From assembly GCF_003131205.1 (NCBI RefSeq), contig NZ_QFFY01000004.1:607784-671783 (forward strand): a stretch of DNA of 64,000 nucleotides. The letters are read 5' to 3'. A program made the position numbers and the translations under genes. The notes beneath the pieces were generated by a model that ran no database searches, was not told where the DNA came from, and saw only the letters and a list, made by a program, of their open reading frames with translations. Within the stretch, counting starts at the first letter, position 1, and each line of letters opens with the position of its first letter. This document shows positions 25,563-33,964 of the stretch, in pieces. This stretch comes from Occallatibacter savannae. GTDB taxonomy: Bacteria > Acidobacteriota > Terriglobia > Terriglobales > Acidobacteriaceae.

Positions 25563-25952
25563 ATGAATTCTCATGCTCGTGTGCTGGTAGTAAGTCGTGA
25601 CGAGATGCTGCTGAGATCGAGAGAGATGATTTTAGGTGCATTCTTCGCCGTTCGGGGTGCTGGCCGTTTCATCGAGGCCAGAACCCTCCTAACGAACAAT
25701 GTGTTCGATCTCATTGTGCTCTGCCACTCGCTGACTCCCGATGAGTGCGAGCGGCTGGCCGCCATGGCGCATGATCGCTCGCCGCGATGTCAGGTACTTG
25801 CAGTGACCTCTTCATCGCGCGGCAGCATGAAGCCATGGGCAGACAAGCAGCTCGGCGTAGACGCAGGCCCGTATGGACTGCTCAAAAAGTGCGCGGAGAT
25901 GCTCGGCTACGTCCTCAAGAGCAAGGCGCGCGCTGCCTCGCACGCCGCATAG
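25563..25952 (+). CDS. Atypical response-regulator receiver-like protein without the phospho-acceptor Asp
   Basis: A 129-residue single-domain protein with the receiver (CheY) layout: strand 1 ARVLVVSRDE with acidic residues D13/E14, strand 3 FDLIVLCHSLTP, strand 4 QVLAVTSSS. At the end of strand 3, where receivers carry the phosphorylated aspartate, this protein has C54. The T/S at strand 4 remains. It is therefore likely a pseudo-receiver that works by protein contact. No output domain or kinase is nearby. The ATG at 25563 is chosen over a TTG three codons earlier. The Shine-Dalgarno is poor. Confidence 0.7.
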   Translation: MNSHARVLVVSRDEMLLRSREMILGAFFAVRGAGRFIEARTLLTNNVFDLIVLCHSLTPDECERLAAMAHDRSPRCQVLAVTSSSRGSMKPWADKQLGVDAGPYGLLKKCAEMLGYVLKSKARAASHAA

Positions 25953-25997
25953 CGCGCGCCCTTCGAGTCTCCCGAGGCGGGTGATAGCCTCGAAGAG

Positions 25998-27614
25998 ATG
26001 GCACTACCTTCCCCGGTCGACTTCATTGTGATGGGTGCCGGCGTCGCAGGATTGCGCGCCGCAATTCAACTTGCAGAGCACGGCGACGTCCTCGTCGTTA
26101 CGAAGGAGTCGCTCGGCGAATCGAACACCTTCTATGCGCAGGGCGGCATCGCTGTAGCTTCATGGGAAGACAGCGACGACGTAGCGCTGCATCTCGACGA
26201 CACCTTGTCGGCGGGCGACGGCCTCGTCTTCAAGCCCGCGGCTGAAGTGCTCGTTGCCGAGGGGCCCGAGCGTGTAGCCGAACTCATCGACTGGGGAACG
26301 AACTTCGATCGCAGCGGCGGCACACTGCTGCGCACCCGCGAAGGCGCGCACTCTCGTCCCCGCATTCTGCACGCCAACGGAGACGCTACCGGCGCGGAGA
26401 TCAGCCGATGCCTCGTTGCGCAATCGCACACTCATCCGCGAATCCGCTTTGCCGAGTGGACCATGGTCAGCCGCCTCTTCCTCAACAACGATCAGGTGAT
26501 CGGAGCGGAGCTCGTCCCCGCAGGCCCTCAGAGCGAACTCGCCGGAACTCAGCACACCGTGATCTCCCGCGCAGTTCTCGTCGCTTCCGGTGGTGCCGGC
26601 CAGGTCTACAGCGACACGACCAATCCACCCGTCGCCACCGGTGACGGAATTGCACTCGCCCTCGAAGCCGGCGCGGAGCTCGCGGACATGGAGTTCTACC
26701 AGTTTCATCCCACGGCGTTCTCTTACCCGGGTGCGCCGCGATTTCTCATGTCCGAGGCCCTTCGCGGCGAAGGCGCATACCTTCGCAACGATCGCGGCGA
26801 GCGCTTTATGGAGCGCTACCATCCTCTGCTCGAACTCGCCCCTCGCGATGTCGTCGCCCGCGCAATCACCCGCGAAGGTCTCGATGACCAGGGGCAGGCT
26901 CGCCCTGTCTACCTCGACATGCGCCACGTCGCGGGCATCGACCTGCATAAGCGCTTTCCCGGCATCAGCGCGTTCCTCGCGCGCTACTCGCTCGACCTTC
27001 ATCGCGATCTCATTCCCGTCCGCCCCGCTGCGCATTACCTCATGGGAGGCATTCGCACCGACCTCATGGGAGGCACCAACGTCAAAGGCCTCTATGCCGC
27101 CGGTGAGGCAGCCTGCACAGGCGTTCACGGCGCAAACCGTCTTGCGTCAAATTCGCTGCTCGAGGGGCTCGTCTTTGGTGCGCGAGCAGCGCAGTCCATG
27201 CTCGCGGACAATCTGCCGTTGACCTCCACCCCAGGCTCCGCCGCAGCGCAGCCCCGGCAGTCCGACGACGCAACCGAGATCGACGATCACGTCGCCGCTC
27301 TGCAGCGCGTCATGTGGGCCGACGGAGGTCTCCTGCGCGAAGAATCGTCCTTGAACGAAGGGCTCCAGTTCCGCTCTGACATTCAGGCAGCTCTTGAACA
27401 CCCCGATATCGGGACCAGCCCCTCCCGGCCGCTCTTGGAAGCGCACTCCCTATGCGCCGTAGCCAAAGCCATCCTCTGCTCAGCGCTGGCCCGCAAAGAA
27501 AGCCGCGGAGCGCATTTCCGCAACGACTACCCGCAGCGCAACGACGCCGCGTTCCAAAAGCACTCCATCTTCACCGCCGACGGCCTCGTCAGCTTCGAAG
27601 AATTCAAGGCTTAG
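25998..27614 (+). CDS. nadB: L-aspartate oxidase
   Basis: Oxidises L-aspartate to iminoaspartate with FAD, the first step of de novo NAD synthesis, and supplies quinolinate synthase (nadA, at 31097). The 538-residue protein has the FAD dinucleotide fold GAGVAGLRAAIQLAEHG (about 12-28), NTFYAQGGIAVA, the flavoprotein motif MEFYQFHPTAF, and HYLMGGIRTDLMG followed by GEAACTGVHGANRLASNSLLEGLVFG. This is the succinate dehydrogenase/fumarate reductase flavoprotein family with NadB-specific features. Its last four bases overlap the convergent terC gene. Unlike nadA, no riboswitch precedes it. Confidence 0.94.
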   Translation: MALPSPVDFIVMGAGVAGLRAAIQLAEHGDVLVVTKESLGESNTFYAQGGIAVASWEDSDDVALHLDDTLSAGDGLVFKPAAEVLVAEGPERVAELIDWGTNFDRSGGTLLRTREGAHSRPRILHANGDATGAEISRCLVAQSHTHPRIRFAEWTMVSRLFLNNDQVIGAELVPAGPQSELAGTQHTVISRAVLVASGGAGQVYSDTTNPPVATGDGIALALEAGAELADMEFYQFHPTAFSYPGAPRFLMSEALRGEGAYLRNDRGERFMERYHPLLELAPRDVVARAITREGLDDQGQARPVYLDMRHVAGIDLHKRFPGISAFLARYSLDLHRDLIPVRPAAHYLMGGIRTDLMGGTNVKGLYAAGEAACTGVHGANRLASNSLLEGLVFGARAAQSMLADNLPLTSTPGSAAAQPRQSDDATEIDDHVAALQRVMWADGGLLREESSLNEGLQFRSDIQAALEHPDIGTSPSRPLLEAHSLCAVAKAILCSALARKESRGAHFRNDYPQRNDAAFQKHSIFTADGLVSFEEFKA

Positions 27615-28483
27615 TGACCCGTGCTGTGTCCGGGCTTGGGCCCCGCAATCACCGACCACACTGCGCAGATGGTGAGAATCGCACCCATGACCGCGAGCGA
27701 AATCGTGATCGAAATATCCAGCCAGTGAGCTGACAGCATCTTGAACGCGATAAACGCCAGCATCGCCCCCAGGCCGTAGTGGAGATACCGCAAGGTATCC
27801 AGAAGCGAAGCAAGCGCAAAATACAGCGAGCGCAACCCCAGAATCGCAGCGATGTTCGACGTGTACACCACGAACGGATCGTGAGACACAGCCAGCACTG
27901 CGGGAATCGAATCGACTGCAAACAACAGATCCGTCACTTCCACTGCCAGAATCACTGGCAGCAGCGAGCCCTTTGCCGGCTGCAGTTTGCGTATCCAGTC
28001 TGGAACAGCAGCCTTCGCCGACCCTCCCCGCACCAGCCTGAACGCCGCATACAGCAGAATCGCCCCGAAGATCCACGTGATCCACTCGAAGTGCGCGAGC
28101 AGCGTCACACCCGCCGCAATGAACAGCGCTCGCAGTACCACCGCCCCGCCAACTCCCCATAGCAGCGCCGTGTGCTGCCGATGCGGGCTGATGCGAAATC
28201 CCTGAAAGATCACCAGAAAAACAAAAAGATTATCGACGCTGAGCGAGGTCTCGATCGCGTACCCCGCAACAAACTCCAGTGCTCGCTGCCGCCCTTGCAC
28301 GTGGTAGAGCCATACCGCAAACGCCCCGGAGGCCACCACCAGCACGGCAGTCCACAACCACGCAGCCGATTGCTTGCGAGGCTCCTTACGTCGGTTTGCG
28401 GGCAGCAGTGCATCGACCACGAGCAGCGCAACCACCGCGACGTGAAAGCCGATCCACCAGCCCCAGGTTGCGCCGGCAATCAT
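27611..28483 (-). CDS. TerC-family integral membrane protein
   Basis: A 290-residue polytopic protein with about eight hydrophobic segments. Family signatures are AIETSLSVDNLFVFLVIF and AVEVTDLLFAVDSIPAVLAVS, which place acidic residues inside the membrane. TerC proteins were named for tellurite resistance, and several members are now linked to manganese export to extracytoplasmic enzymes. No tellurite operon is here. It follows the M28 gene by 49 bases, the last of a tatB-tatC-M28-terC run. Confidence 0.9.
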   Translation of the reverse strand: MIAGATWGWWIGFHVAVVALLVVDALLPANRRKEPRKQSAAWLWTAVLVVASGAFAVWLYHVQGRQRALEFVAGYAIETSLSVDNLFVFLVIFQGFRISPHRQHTALLWGVGGAVVLRALFIAAGVTLLAHFEWITWIFGAILLYAAFRLVRGGSAKAAVPDWIRKLQPAKGSLLPVILAVEVTDLLFAVDSIPAVLAVSHDPFVVYTSNIAAILGLRSLYFALASLLDTLRYLHYGLGAMLAFIAFKMLSAHWLDISITISLAVMGAILTICAVWSVIAGPKPGHSTGH

Positions 28484-28532
28484 AAGCTGAATGCTACTTC
28501 ATGAACCTTTCACTTGGATGCGGATCAGGAAG

Positions 28533-29423
28533 CTATCGCTGATCGATCAGGCGGATCGTTTCCATCAACACGTCGCCGTCAATCCCCAGGCTTCGCGCGC
28601 TCACCTTGTCCATCGTGTCCTGCGCCGTATGGTGATAGCTGTTATTCGGACCGTAGTCCAGGTCGATCACGTCAATCGACGGAACGCCCCGCTTCACAAA
28701 CGGAAGATGGTCGTCCTCCACAGGCTCGTCCGACTTGAAAAAATACTTCTCATCGCCGAACTTCTTCGCTGCCTGCCGCACAAGATCCACAAGCCATCCA
28801 GTCGAGTTACTCTCGCGCTGAATGTCGAGGTCCTTGTCCCCTATCATGTCCGCCAGCATGAAAGCTTTGATCTTCCCCAGCGTGCCGTCCCCACCCCACT
28901 TCGCCGCGAGATGCCGGCTCCCATAGGTCGAGTCCGATCCTGACCAATGCTCGATCGCCTCTTCTCCATCGAAGAAGACCAGCCACACAGAGTAGCCGTC
29001 GAGCTTCTTTCCGCGCAGCTGATCGGCAATCGCCATCAGCAACCCCGTGGTCGCAGCGCCGTCGTTCGCCCCCACAAAGTTGATGTTGCGCAGGGGATAG
29101 TTCGTCTCGTAGTGAGTCCCAAGAACGATGATGCCGTCCTTCTTTCCCGGGAACCGCACGACGAAGTTGTGCAGCATCACCGGACCGATCGGCGTGTTGG
29201 CGGTGAAGGTGTCTTCTTCGACCTTGTCCTGCTTGAAGTGATTCCGAAGGAAAGCTTCCGCCTTCACATGCCCCGGCCCGGTCGGCCACCGCGGCCCGAT
29301 CGCCGCAAATGTTTTCGCGTACTCATACGCCTTCTCGCCATTGAAGCGTCCCTGAGCGCCGGCTGGGTATCCCGCAACGCAAAGCACGGCAAGACAAAAC
29401 AAAACTGCGAAGCGACTCCTCAT
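28533..29423 (-). CDS. M28-family peptidase, glutaminyl-peptide cyclotransferase-like, secreted
   Basis: From the ATG at 29423 the protein has 296 residues with a signal peptide ending in AGA (about residue 24). The zinc-peptidase core shows GTHYET, GANDGAATTGLL, FFDGEEA, DMIG and YHHTAQDT. The stretch VFFDGEEAIEHWSGSDSTYGSRHLA closely resembles glutaminyl cyclases, which convert N-terminal glutamine to pyroglutamate in a degenerate M28 fold. That is the preferred function, with aminopeptidase as the alternative. The start overlaps the tatC stop as ATGA, so it is translationally coupled to the Tat translocase. Confidence 0.85.
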   Translation of the reverse strand: MRSRFAVLFCLAVLCVAGYPAGAQGRFNGEKAYEYAKTFAAIGPRWPTGPGHVKAEAFLRNHFKQDKVEEDTFTANTPIGPVMLHNFVVRFPGKKDGIIVLGTHYETNYPLRNINFVGANDGAATTGLLMAIADQLRGKKLDGYSVWLVFFDGEEAIEHWSGSDSTYGSRHLAAKWGGDGTLGKIKAFMLADMIGDKDLDIQRESNSTGWLVDLVRQAAKKFGDEKYFFKSDEPVEDDHLPFVKRGVPSIDVIDLDYGPNNSYHHTAQDTMDKVSARSLGIDGDVLMETIRLIDQR

Positions 29424-30214
29424 GAAGCCGCCGCCTCTTTCGAGCGCTTGCGATCCGGGTGGACCCACCACGCGACCAGAATCCCAACGACATACAGCGC
29501 CAGCATCGGAATGGCATAGATGCACATCGTCCACGGATCGGGGCTTGGGCAGATCACCGCCGCCACAATAAACACCGCCAGAATGGCGTACCGAATGTTT
29601 TTCCAAAGAAACCGCGGGCTCACAATCCCAAACAGTGCAAGAAAGAAGATCAGGATTGGCAGTTCAAAGCTGATCCCCAAACCGAGAATGATCGAGAGAA
29701 AGAAGCTCGAGTAGTCCTCGATCGTGATCATCGGCGTGAAGTCGTGCCCGAAATCGATGACCAGAATCTTGATTGCCCCCGGCAGAACATAGTAGTAGCC
29801 GAAGGCTGCTCCGAGCAGGAAGAGCGTCACGGTCGCCCCCATAAAGGGCCACACAAACCGTTTCTCTTTCTGATAGAGGCCGGGCGCAATGAAAAGCCAA
29901 ACTTGAAAAAGAATGAACGGGCTCGCGACAATGGCCCCGGCCAGCAGCGCGACATAGAGATACAAGTTCAGCGCATCCATCGGATGCGTGAAGACCAGGC
30001 TCTTGCCTACCTTGAGCAGCGGTGCCTGCAGAAAGTGAAGCAGACGAATCCGGAAGATCCAGGCAAAGGCGAATCCCGCGATTAGGTAAGCAGCCGAATG
30101 AACAATCCGCCGGCGCAACTCATCCAGGTGCTCCATCAGGCTCATGCCTGGAAGTTCCGCGCGTTCTGAAACCGCTGCGCGTGCTTTGTCGATTGCGTCC
30201 GCCGCGTCAACCAT
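29420..30214 (-). CDS. tatC: Sec-independent protein translocase subunit TatC
   Basis: The six-helix core of the twin-arginine export machine, which receives folded proteins with an RR signal. The 264-residue protein has the N-terminal MEHLDELRRRI motif, AFGYYYVLPGAIKIL, and IEDYSSFFLSIILGLGISFELPI, all typical for TatC. It overlaps the upstream tatB-type gene by eight bases and the M28 gene by four. At least one probable substrate is in the window, the RR-signal protein at 52750-54123. Confidence 0.95.
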   Translation of the reverse strand: MVDAADAIDKARAAVSERAELPGMSLMEHLDELRRRIVHSAAYLIAGFAFAWIFRIRLLHFLQAPLLKVGKSLVFTHPMDALNLYLYVALLAGAIVASPFILFQVWLFIAPGLYQKEKRFVWPFMGATVTLFLLGAAFGYYYVLPGAIKILVIDFGHDFTPMITIEDYSSFFLSIILGLGISFELPILIFFLALFGIVSPRFLWKNIRYAILAVFIVAAVICPSPDPWTMCIYAIPMLALYVVGILVAWWVHPDRKRSKEAAAS

Positions 30215-30794
30215 GCGGGTTCAGTGCCTCCGCGGCCTCCGAAGAGTTGGCATTCGATTCCGTTTCTGCGATCCCGGTCGTCTGCTGCTGCGAAGAGCCT
30301 GGCTCCTCGATCTGCGGCACGTCCTCAGGCGACCCATACGCACGGTTTGGCCTCGCCGCCGCAACAGTCTCCCCAACCGAGGGAGGCATGATCCGCGGCT
30401 CAGTTTCACTCGGCTTCGCCTCTTCGGCGGGCGTCTCCGGCGGGTACTGCTCGGGATATGTCGTCTCACCCGCATAAGGCGACTCGGCCGGCTTCGCCAC
30501 CGGCACCGGGTCGGCGGACACCGAGGCCTGCTCCGACGCAGCCTGCGCCGCCAGCACGCGCTGCCGCTCCTCTTCCTTCTTCCGCCGCTCCGCCTCTTCC
30601 GACTGCCGCAACTCCTCTTCCATCTGGAACTTGAAGTCGTTTGAGGCCTTGCGGAATTCGTACATAAGCTTGCCGATCTGCCTGCCAATCTGCGGCAGAC
30701 GGCGCGGTCCGAACACCACCAGCGCCATCACCATCAGAATGACGGAATCCACCATCGAGATCGTTCCCAGCAGAATGGGCGGATGCGGGCTCAT
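30207..30794 (-). CDS. tatB: Twin-arginine translocase TatA/TatB-family subunit
   Basis: A 195-residue protein with one N-terminal transmembrane helix (about 8-27), the FGPRRLPQIGRQIG hinge and amphipathic helix characteristic of TatA/B, then a charged helix (about 45-80, EEELRQSEEAERRKKEEERQ) and a long Pro/Glu-rich disordered tail. The long tail and the position directly before tatC favour the TatB role, although the family cannot be split on this sequence alone. A separate short TatA is not in the window. It overlaps tatC by eight bases. Confidence 0.88.
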   Translation of the reverse strand: MSPHPPILLGTISMVDSVILMVMALVVFGPRRLPQIGRQIGKLMYEFRKASNDFKFQMEEELRQSEEAERRKKEEERQRVLAAQAASEQASVSADPVPVAKPAESPYAGETTYPEQYPPETPAEEAKPSETEPRIMPPSVGETVAAARPNRAYGSPEDVPQIEEPGSSQQQTTGIAETESNANSSEAAEALNPHG

Positions 30795-30974
30795 GAAGGC
30801 TAATCATAACTGTCGGCGCGCTTCGCTCACAAACGCACGGGTCACTTCGGTTTAACCTCACCGGCCTTCAGGTGAGCCCCATGGGAAGCCTTTGCTAAAA
30901 TTGGGTTAACGGAAACGTCCAGACCGGGTCAGGAATCTTGAGTCCCCCGCGATCAGGACGCATCCACTGAATGG

Positions 30975-31090
30975 GGCTGCAACATCCCCGAGGGTGGGGT
31001 CGGAAACGACAGCGCATCCTCTGCAGCCGCTGAGTGCTTTCAACATCCCCGTTCGCCAGCTTCCACAAGAGCTGGGCGGACTGAAGGCGG
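30975..31090 (+). promoter_or_regulatory. Tandem-domain NAD+-I riboswitch (nadA motif) controlling nadA
   Basis: Two related RNA domains precede nadA. Domain 1 (30975-31028): outer stem 30975-30981 with 31022-31028, conserved CAACATCCCCG, inner stem GAGG (30990-30993) with CCTC (31018-31021), and a GTCG-GAAA-CGAC tetraloop hairpin (30999-31010), then the CAGCG segment. This matches the layout I recall for the crystallised domain 1, which binds the ADP part of NAD+. Domain 2 (31036-31088) repeats CAACATCCCCG and has outer stem 31036-31042 with 31082-31088 and inner hairpin 31054-31078. The 3' strand of its outer stem contains GAAGG (31083-31087), the ribosome binding site for the GTG at 31097, so folding should block translation when NAD+ is plentiful. 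Confidence 0.85.
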
Positions 31091-31096
31091 CAAAAG

Positions 31097-32230
31097 GTGA
31101 ATCTGGTTCTTGACGAAGTCACGGCGATCTCGCCGGAAAATGGCGTTTCCTGCAGCCTGGAAAACTACCTGGCTCTTCCCGACAACAGCATGGACGACCG
31201 CATCGCGGCAGCCCGCCAGCGGCTCGGCTCCACCACCGTCCTCCTCGGACACCACTATCAGCGCGACGAAGTCATCCGCTTCGCCGACTTCACCGGCGAC
31301 AGCTACAAGCTTTCCAAAGTCGCCGCCGAAACCGACGCGAAGTACATCGTCTTCTGCGGCGTGCACTTCATGGCCGAAAGCGCCGACGTGCTCGGACGCC
31401 ACGATCAGCAGGTCATCCTTCCCGATCTCAATGCCGGCTGCTCCATGGCCGATATGGCCGAAATCTCCCAAGTCGAAGCCTGCTGGGAAACTCTCGAGCG
31501 CCTCGGTCTCGCCTCCGACACCATCCCGCTCACCTACATGAACTCAACCGCCGCCATCAAGGCGTTCTGCGGGGAGCGCGGCGGTCTGGTCTGCACCTCA
31601 TCGAACGCTCGCGCGGCATTCGAGTGGGCTTTCGCGCGCGGCAAGCGCATCCTCTTCCTTCCCGATCAGCACCTCGGACGCAACACCGGTTTTGCCATGG
31701 GCATTCCGATGGAGCAGATGCCCATATGGGATCCCTGGGGCCTTCAGGGCGGCCAGACCGCTCCTGCTCTCAACGCGAGCCGCATTCTCCTCTGGAAGGG
31801 GCACTGCTCCGTTCACCAGCGCTTCCTTCCCAGCCACGTGGATGAAGTCCGCGCCAAATATCCCGGCATCCAGGTCATCGTTCATCCCGAATGCCGCTGG
31901 GAGGTCTGCCAGAAGGCCGACGCCCTCGGCTCCACCGAGCGCATCATCAAGGTAGTCGAAGACGCGCCCTCCGGATCCACCTTCGCCATCGGCACCGAGA
32001 TCCACCTCGTCAACCGGCTCGCGAAGCAATTCGCGCCGCAAGGCAAGAAGATCATCAGTCTCGAAAGCAACGGCTGTCTCTGCACCACCATGTACCGCAT
32101 CAGCCCCCAGCACCTCGCCTGGGCGCTCGAGAACCTGGTCGAGGGGCGCGTCGTCAATCGCATCAAGGTCCGCGACAGCGTCAAGCACTGGGCCCGCGTA
32201 GCCCTCGACCGCATGCTCGAAATCAAGTAA
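31097..32230 (+). CDS. nadA: Quinolinate synthase
   Basis: Condenses iminoaspartate with dihydroxyacetone phosphate to quinolinate, the second step of de novo NAD synthesis, using a [4Fe-4S] cluster with three cysteine ligands. The 377-residue protein carries likely ligands C115 (LNAGCSMAD), C237 (KGHCSVH) and C327 (ESNGCLC), with family motifs LLGHHYQRDEV, YMNSTAAIKA and VHPECRWEV. The start is GTG 31097, nine bases after GAAGG, which is part of the riboswitch outer stem. nadB lies 5 kb away on the same strand and nadC is not in the window. Confidence 0.96.
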   Translation: MNLVLDEVTAISPENGVSCSLENYLALPDNSMDDRIAAARQRLGSTTVLLGHHYQRDEVIRFADFTGDSYKLSKVAAETDAKYIVFCGVHFMAESADVLGRHDQQVILPDLNAGCSMADMAEISQVEACWETLERLGLASDTIPLTYMNSTAAIKAFCGERGGLVCTSSNARAAFEWAFARGKRILFLPDQHLGRNTGFAMGIPMEQMPIWDPWGLQGGQTAPALNASRILLWKGHCSVHQRFLPSHVDEVRAKYPGIQVIVHPECRWEVCQKADALGSTERIIKVVEDAPSGSTFAIGTEIHLVNRLAKQFAPQGKKIISLESNGCLCTTMYRISPQHLAWALENLVEGRVVNRIKVRDSVKHWARVALDRMLEIK

Positions 32231-32256
32231 GGGGTTTTCGACAACACTTTGGGTGC

Positions 32257-32293
32257 CCCATCCTAAACCGCTGCTGTTGCGGTTTAGGGTGGG
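32257..32293 (+). repeat. Long inverted repeat after nadA
   Basis: A 15-base-pair stem with one wobble pair (32257-32271 with 32279-32293) and a 7-base loop, 26 bases past the nadA stop. Neither strand has a T-tract after the stem, so it is not a standard terminator. It could be a dispersed palindromic element or stabilise the nadA transcript. Confidence 0.65.
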
Positions 32294-32395
32294 ATACTTA
32301 AAATCCCAAACGAGCCGTAAACCGGATGAAAACCAGGTACCGAAGTGCCTCCTGTGCGCAGCGCATTCGTCGTATCCTAATCCCAGAGATTCCAG

Positions 32396-32836
32396 ATGAA
32401 GACATTCACCCTCGAAGAGGCACAATCCCTGCTTCCGGTTCTTGAGTCGCTGCTCAAGCGAGCCATCGAGGGCAAGCGCGCCGCGCAGGCCGTCGAGGAG
32501 CGCATCGCAGAACTCAGCCGCCGCATCTACCTCAGCGGAGGCATGCGCGTCGATGTTTCGGCCGTCGCCAAACAGCGCGCCGAAGTGGAAGCTCACTCGC
32601 AGCAAGTGCGCGAGACTGTCGCGGAGATCGACTCCATCGGCGTGCAGGTCAAGGATCTCGACACCGGCCTTCTCGACTTTCCCTGCAAAGTCGACGACCA
32701 GGTCGTCCTGCTCTGCTGGCGCATGGGCGAGACAGCCATCGAACAATGGCACACGCTCGAAGATGGATTTAAAGGCCGCAAGCCCCTCGACGAGCGCTTT
32801 CGCCGCCGCTCCAATTCCAGCAATCGCCCCAACTGA
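32396..32836 (+). CDS. DUF2203 family protein
   Basis: A 146-residue protein of unknown function with the DUF2203 pattern: an N-terminal FTLEEAQSLLPVLESL helix, a long charged helix (about 15-85) that may be coiled coil, and the conserved end GVQVKDLDTGLLDFPCKVDDQVVLLCWRMGE followed by IEQWHTLEDGFKGR. No catalytic motif is apparent. It starts 165 bases after nadA and is followed 42 bases later by the ornithine-cyclodeaminase-like gene. Confidence 0.85.
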   Translation: MKTFTLEEAQSLLPVLESLLKRAIEGKRAAQAVEERIAELSRRIYLSGGMRVDVSAVAKQRAEVEAHSQQVRETVAEIDSIGVQVKDLDTGLLDFPCKVDDQVVLLCWRMGETAIEQWHTLEDGFKGRKPLDERFRRRSNSSNRPN

Positions 32837-32878
32837 TCCGCCGATCTCCGTCGCCGCCGATATACACTGGCACCCTCC

Positions 32879-33820
32879 ATGTACATCTCCGAGCAGGAAG
32901 TCCGTGCCGTCCTTACCTACGACACACTGATTCCGGCAATCCGCCAGGCGCTCATTGACTTCTCTGCCGGACGCGTCAATCAACCTCCGCGCATGATCCT
33001 GCGCGCTGGCAACGCAGAAGGTCATCGCAACGGATGGTTCGCCATCATGCCCGTCGTCGCCGGCGATTTCATGGCCGTCAAGACCGTTACCTGGTATCCA
33101 GCCAACGACGAACTCGGCCTCCACACTCACATGGCCGTCGTTGAGCTCCTGAACCGCGCCACCGGAGAGCCGCTCGCCCTCATGGACGGCCGCCTGATCA
33201 CAGAAATGCGAACCGCCGCCGTCTCCGCCGTCGCATTCTCCGCCCTCGCACCGGCCCACTTCGAAACAGCCCCGCGCACCCTCGGCATCCTCGGCTCCGG
33301 CGTCCAGGCTCGCGCGCACATCACTGCTCTAAGACAAGTCTGGCCGGAACTAAACGACATCCGCATCTGGAGCCGCAACCCCGCCAACGCAAAGAAACTC
33401 GCAGGCGAAGTAGGCGCTACCGCCGCCACAATCGAACAGGCCTCCTCAGCCGAAGTGGTTCTCACCGTCACCTCCGCGCAAACCCCCGTCCTCCGCGGCG
33501 AGTTGCTCCGGCCCAACGCACTCATCCTAGCCGTCGGAGCCACGGGCGCAACCATCCGCGAACTCGACGACGCCGCCATGCTCTCCAGCTTCATCGTTGC
33601 TGAATCCCGATCCTGCGTAGAACGCGAATCCGGCGACCTCCTGCTCTCCGGCGCGAAGGTCCATGCCGACCTCGGCGAAATCCTCGCCAACCCCGCCGCC
33701 GCCAACATCCCTCGCGACCGGCGAGTCATCTCCAAGTCCGTCGGCATGGCTGTCGAGGACCTCACTGCAGCTCGTCTCGTCTGGCAGGCGCGTCAAAGCA
33801 TCTCTCCTGACAACGCTTGA
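32879..33820 (+). CDS. Ornithine cyclodeaminase/mu-crystallin family oxidoreductase
   Basis: A 313-residue NAD(P)-binding enzyme. The N-terminal part shows AVKTVTWYPAN and MDGRLITEMRTAAVSAVA, a conserved substrate-side segment. The Rossmann fold is clear at LGILGSGVQARAHI (about 134-147) and continues with IWSRNP. Family members include ornithine cyclodeaminase, alanine dehydrogenase (archaeal type), ketimine reductase and 2,3-diaminopropionate synthases, so the substrate is open. No amino-acid biosynthesis or siderophore genes flank it to narrow the choice. Confidence 0.85.
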   Translation: MYISEQEVRAVLTYDTLIPAIRQALIDFSAGRVNQPPRMILRAGNAEGHRNGWFAIMPVVAGDFMAVKTVTWYPANDELGLHTHMAVVELLNRATGEPLALMDGRLITEMRTAAVSAVAFSALAPAHFETAPRTLGILGSGVQARAHITALRQVWPELNDIRIWSRNPANAKKLAGEVGATAATIEQASSAEVVLTVTSAQTPVLRGELLRPNALILAVGATGATIRELDDAAMLSSFIVAESRSCVERESGDLLLSGAKVHADLGEILANPAAANIPRDRRVISKSVGMAVEDLTAARLVWQARQSISPDNA

Positions 33821-33964
33821 ACCTGAGCGCTTTCTCCTCTCCAAGCGTCCATGCTGCAGATGTAAAAATAGGGAAATCCCCGTTCGAAACTCCATCGGGA
33901 CAGGAATGCCGGCAGGCGTTACGCTTAGTACAGACAAGCAACACCGGCGTAAAAAGGAGCGGCC

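Noticed and set aside
26160..27128. A 322-codon minus-strand frame opposite nadB
   Set aside because: Shadow of nadB, whose FAD motifs are unambiguous.
31598..33319. A 573-codon open frame on the minus strand, antisense to nadA, DUF2203 and the ornithine-cyclodeaminase-like gene
   Set aside because: It is a GC-rich shadow of three well-supported genes on the other strand. The translation is rich in Asp, Glu and Gly with no domain pattern.
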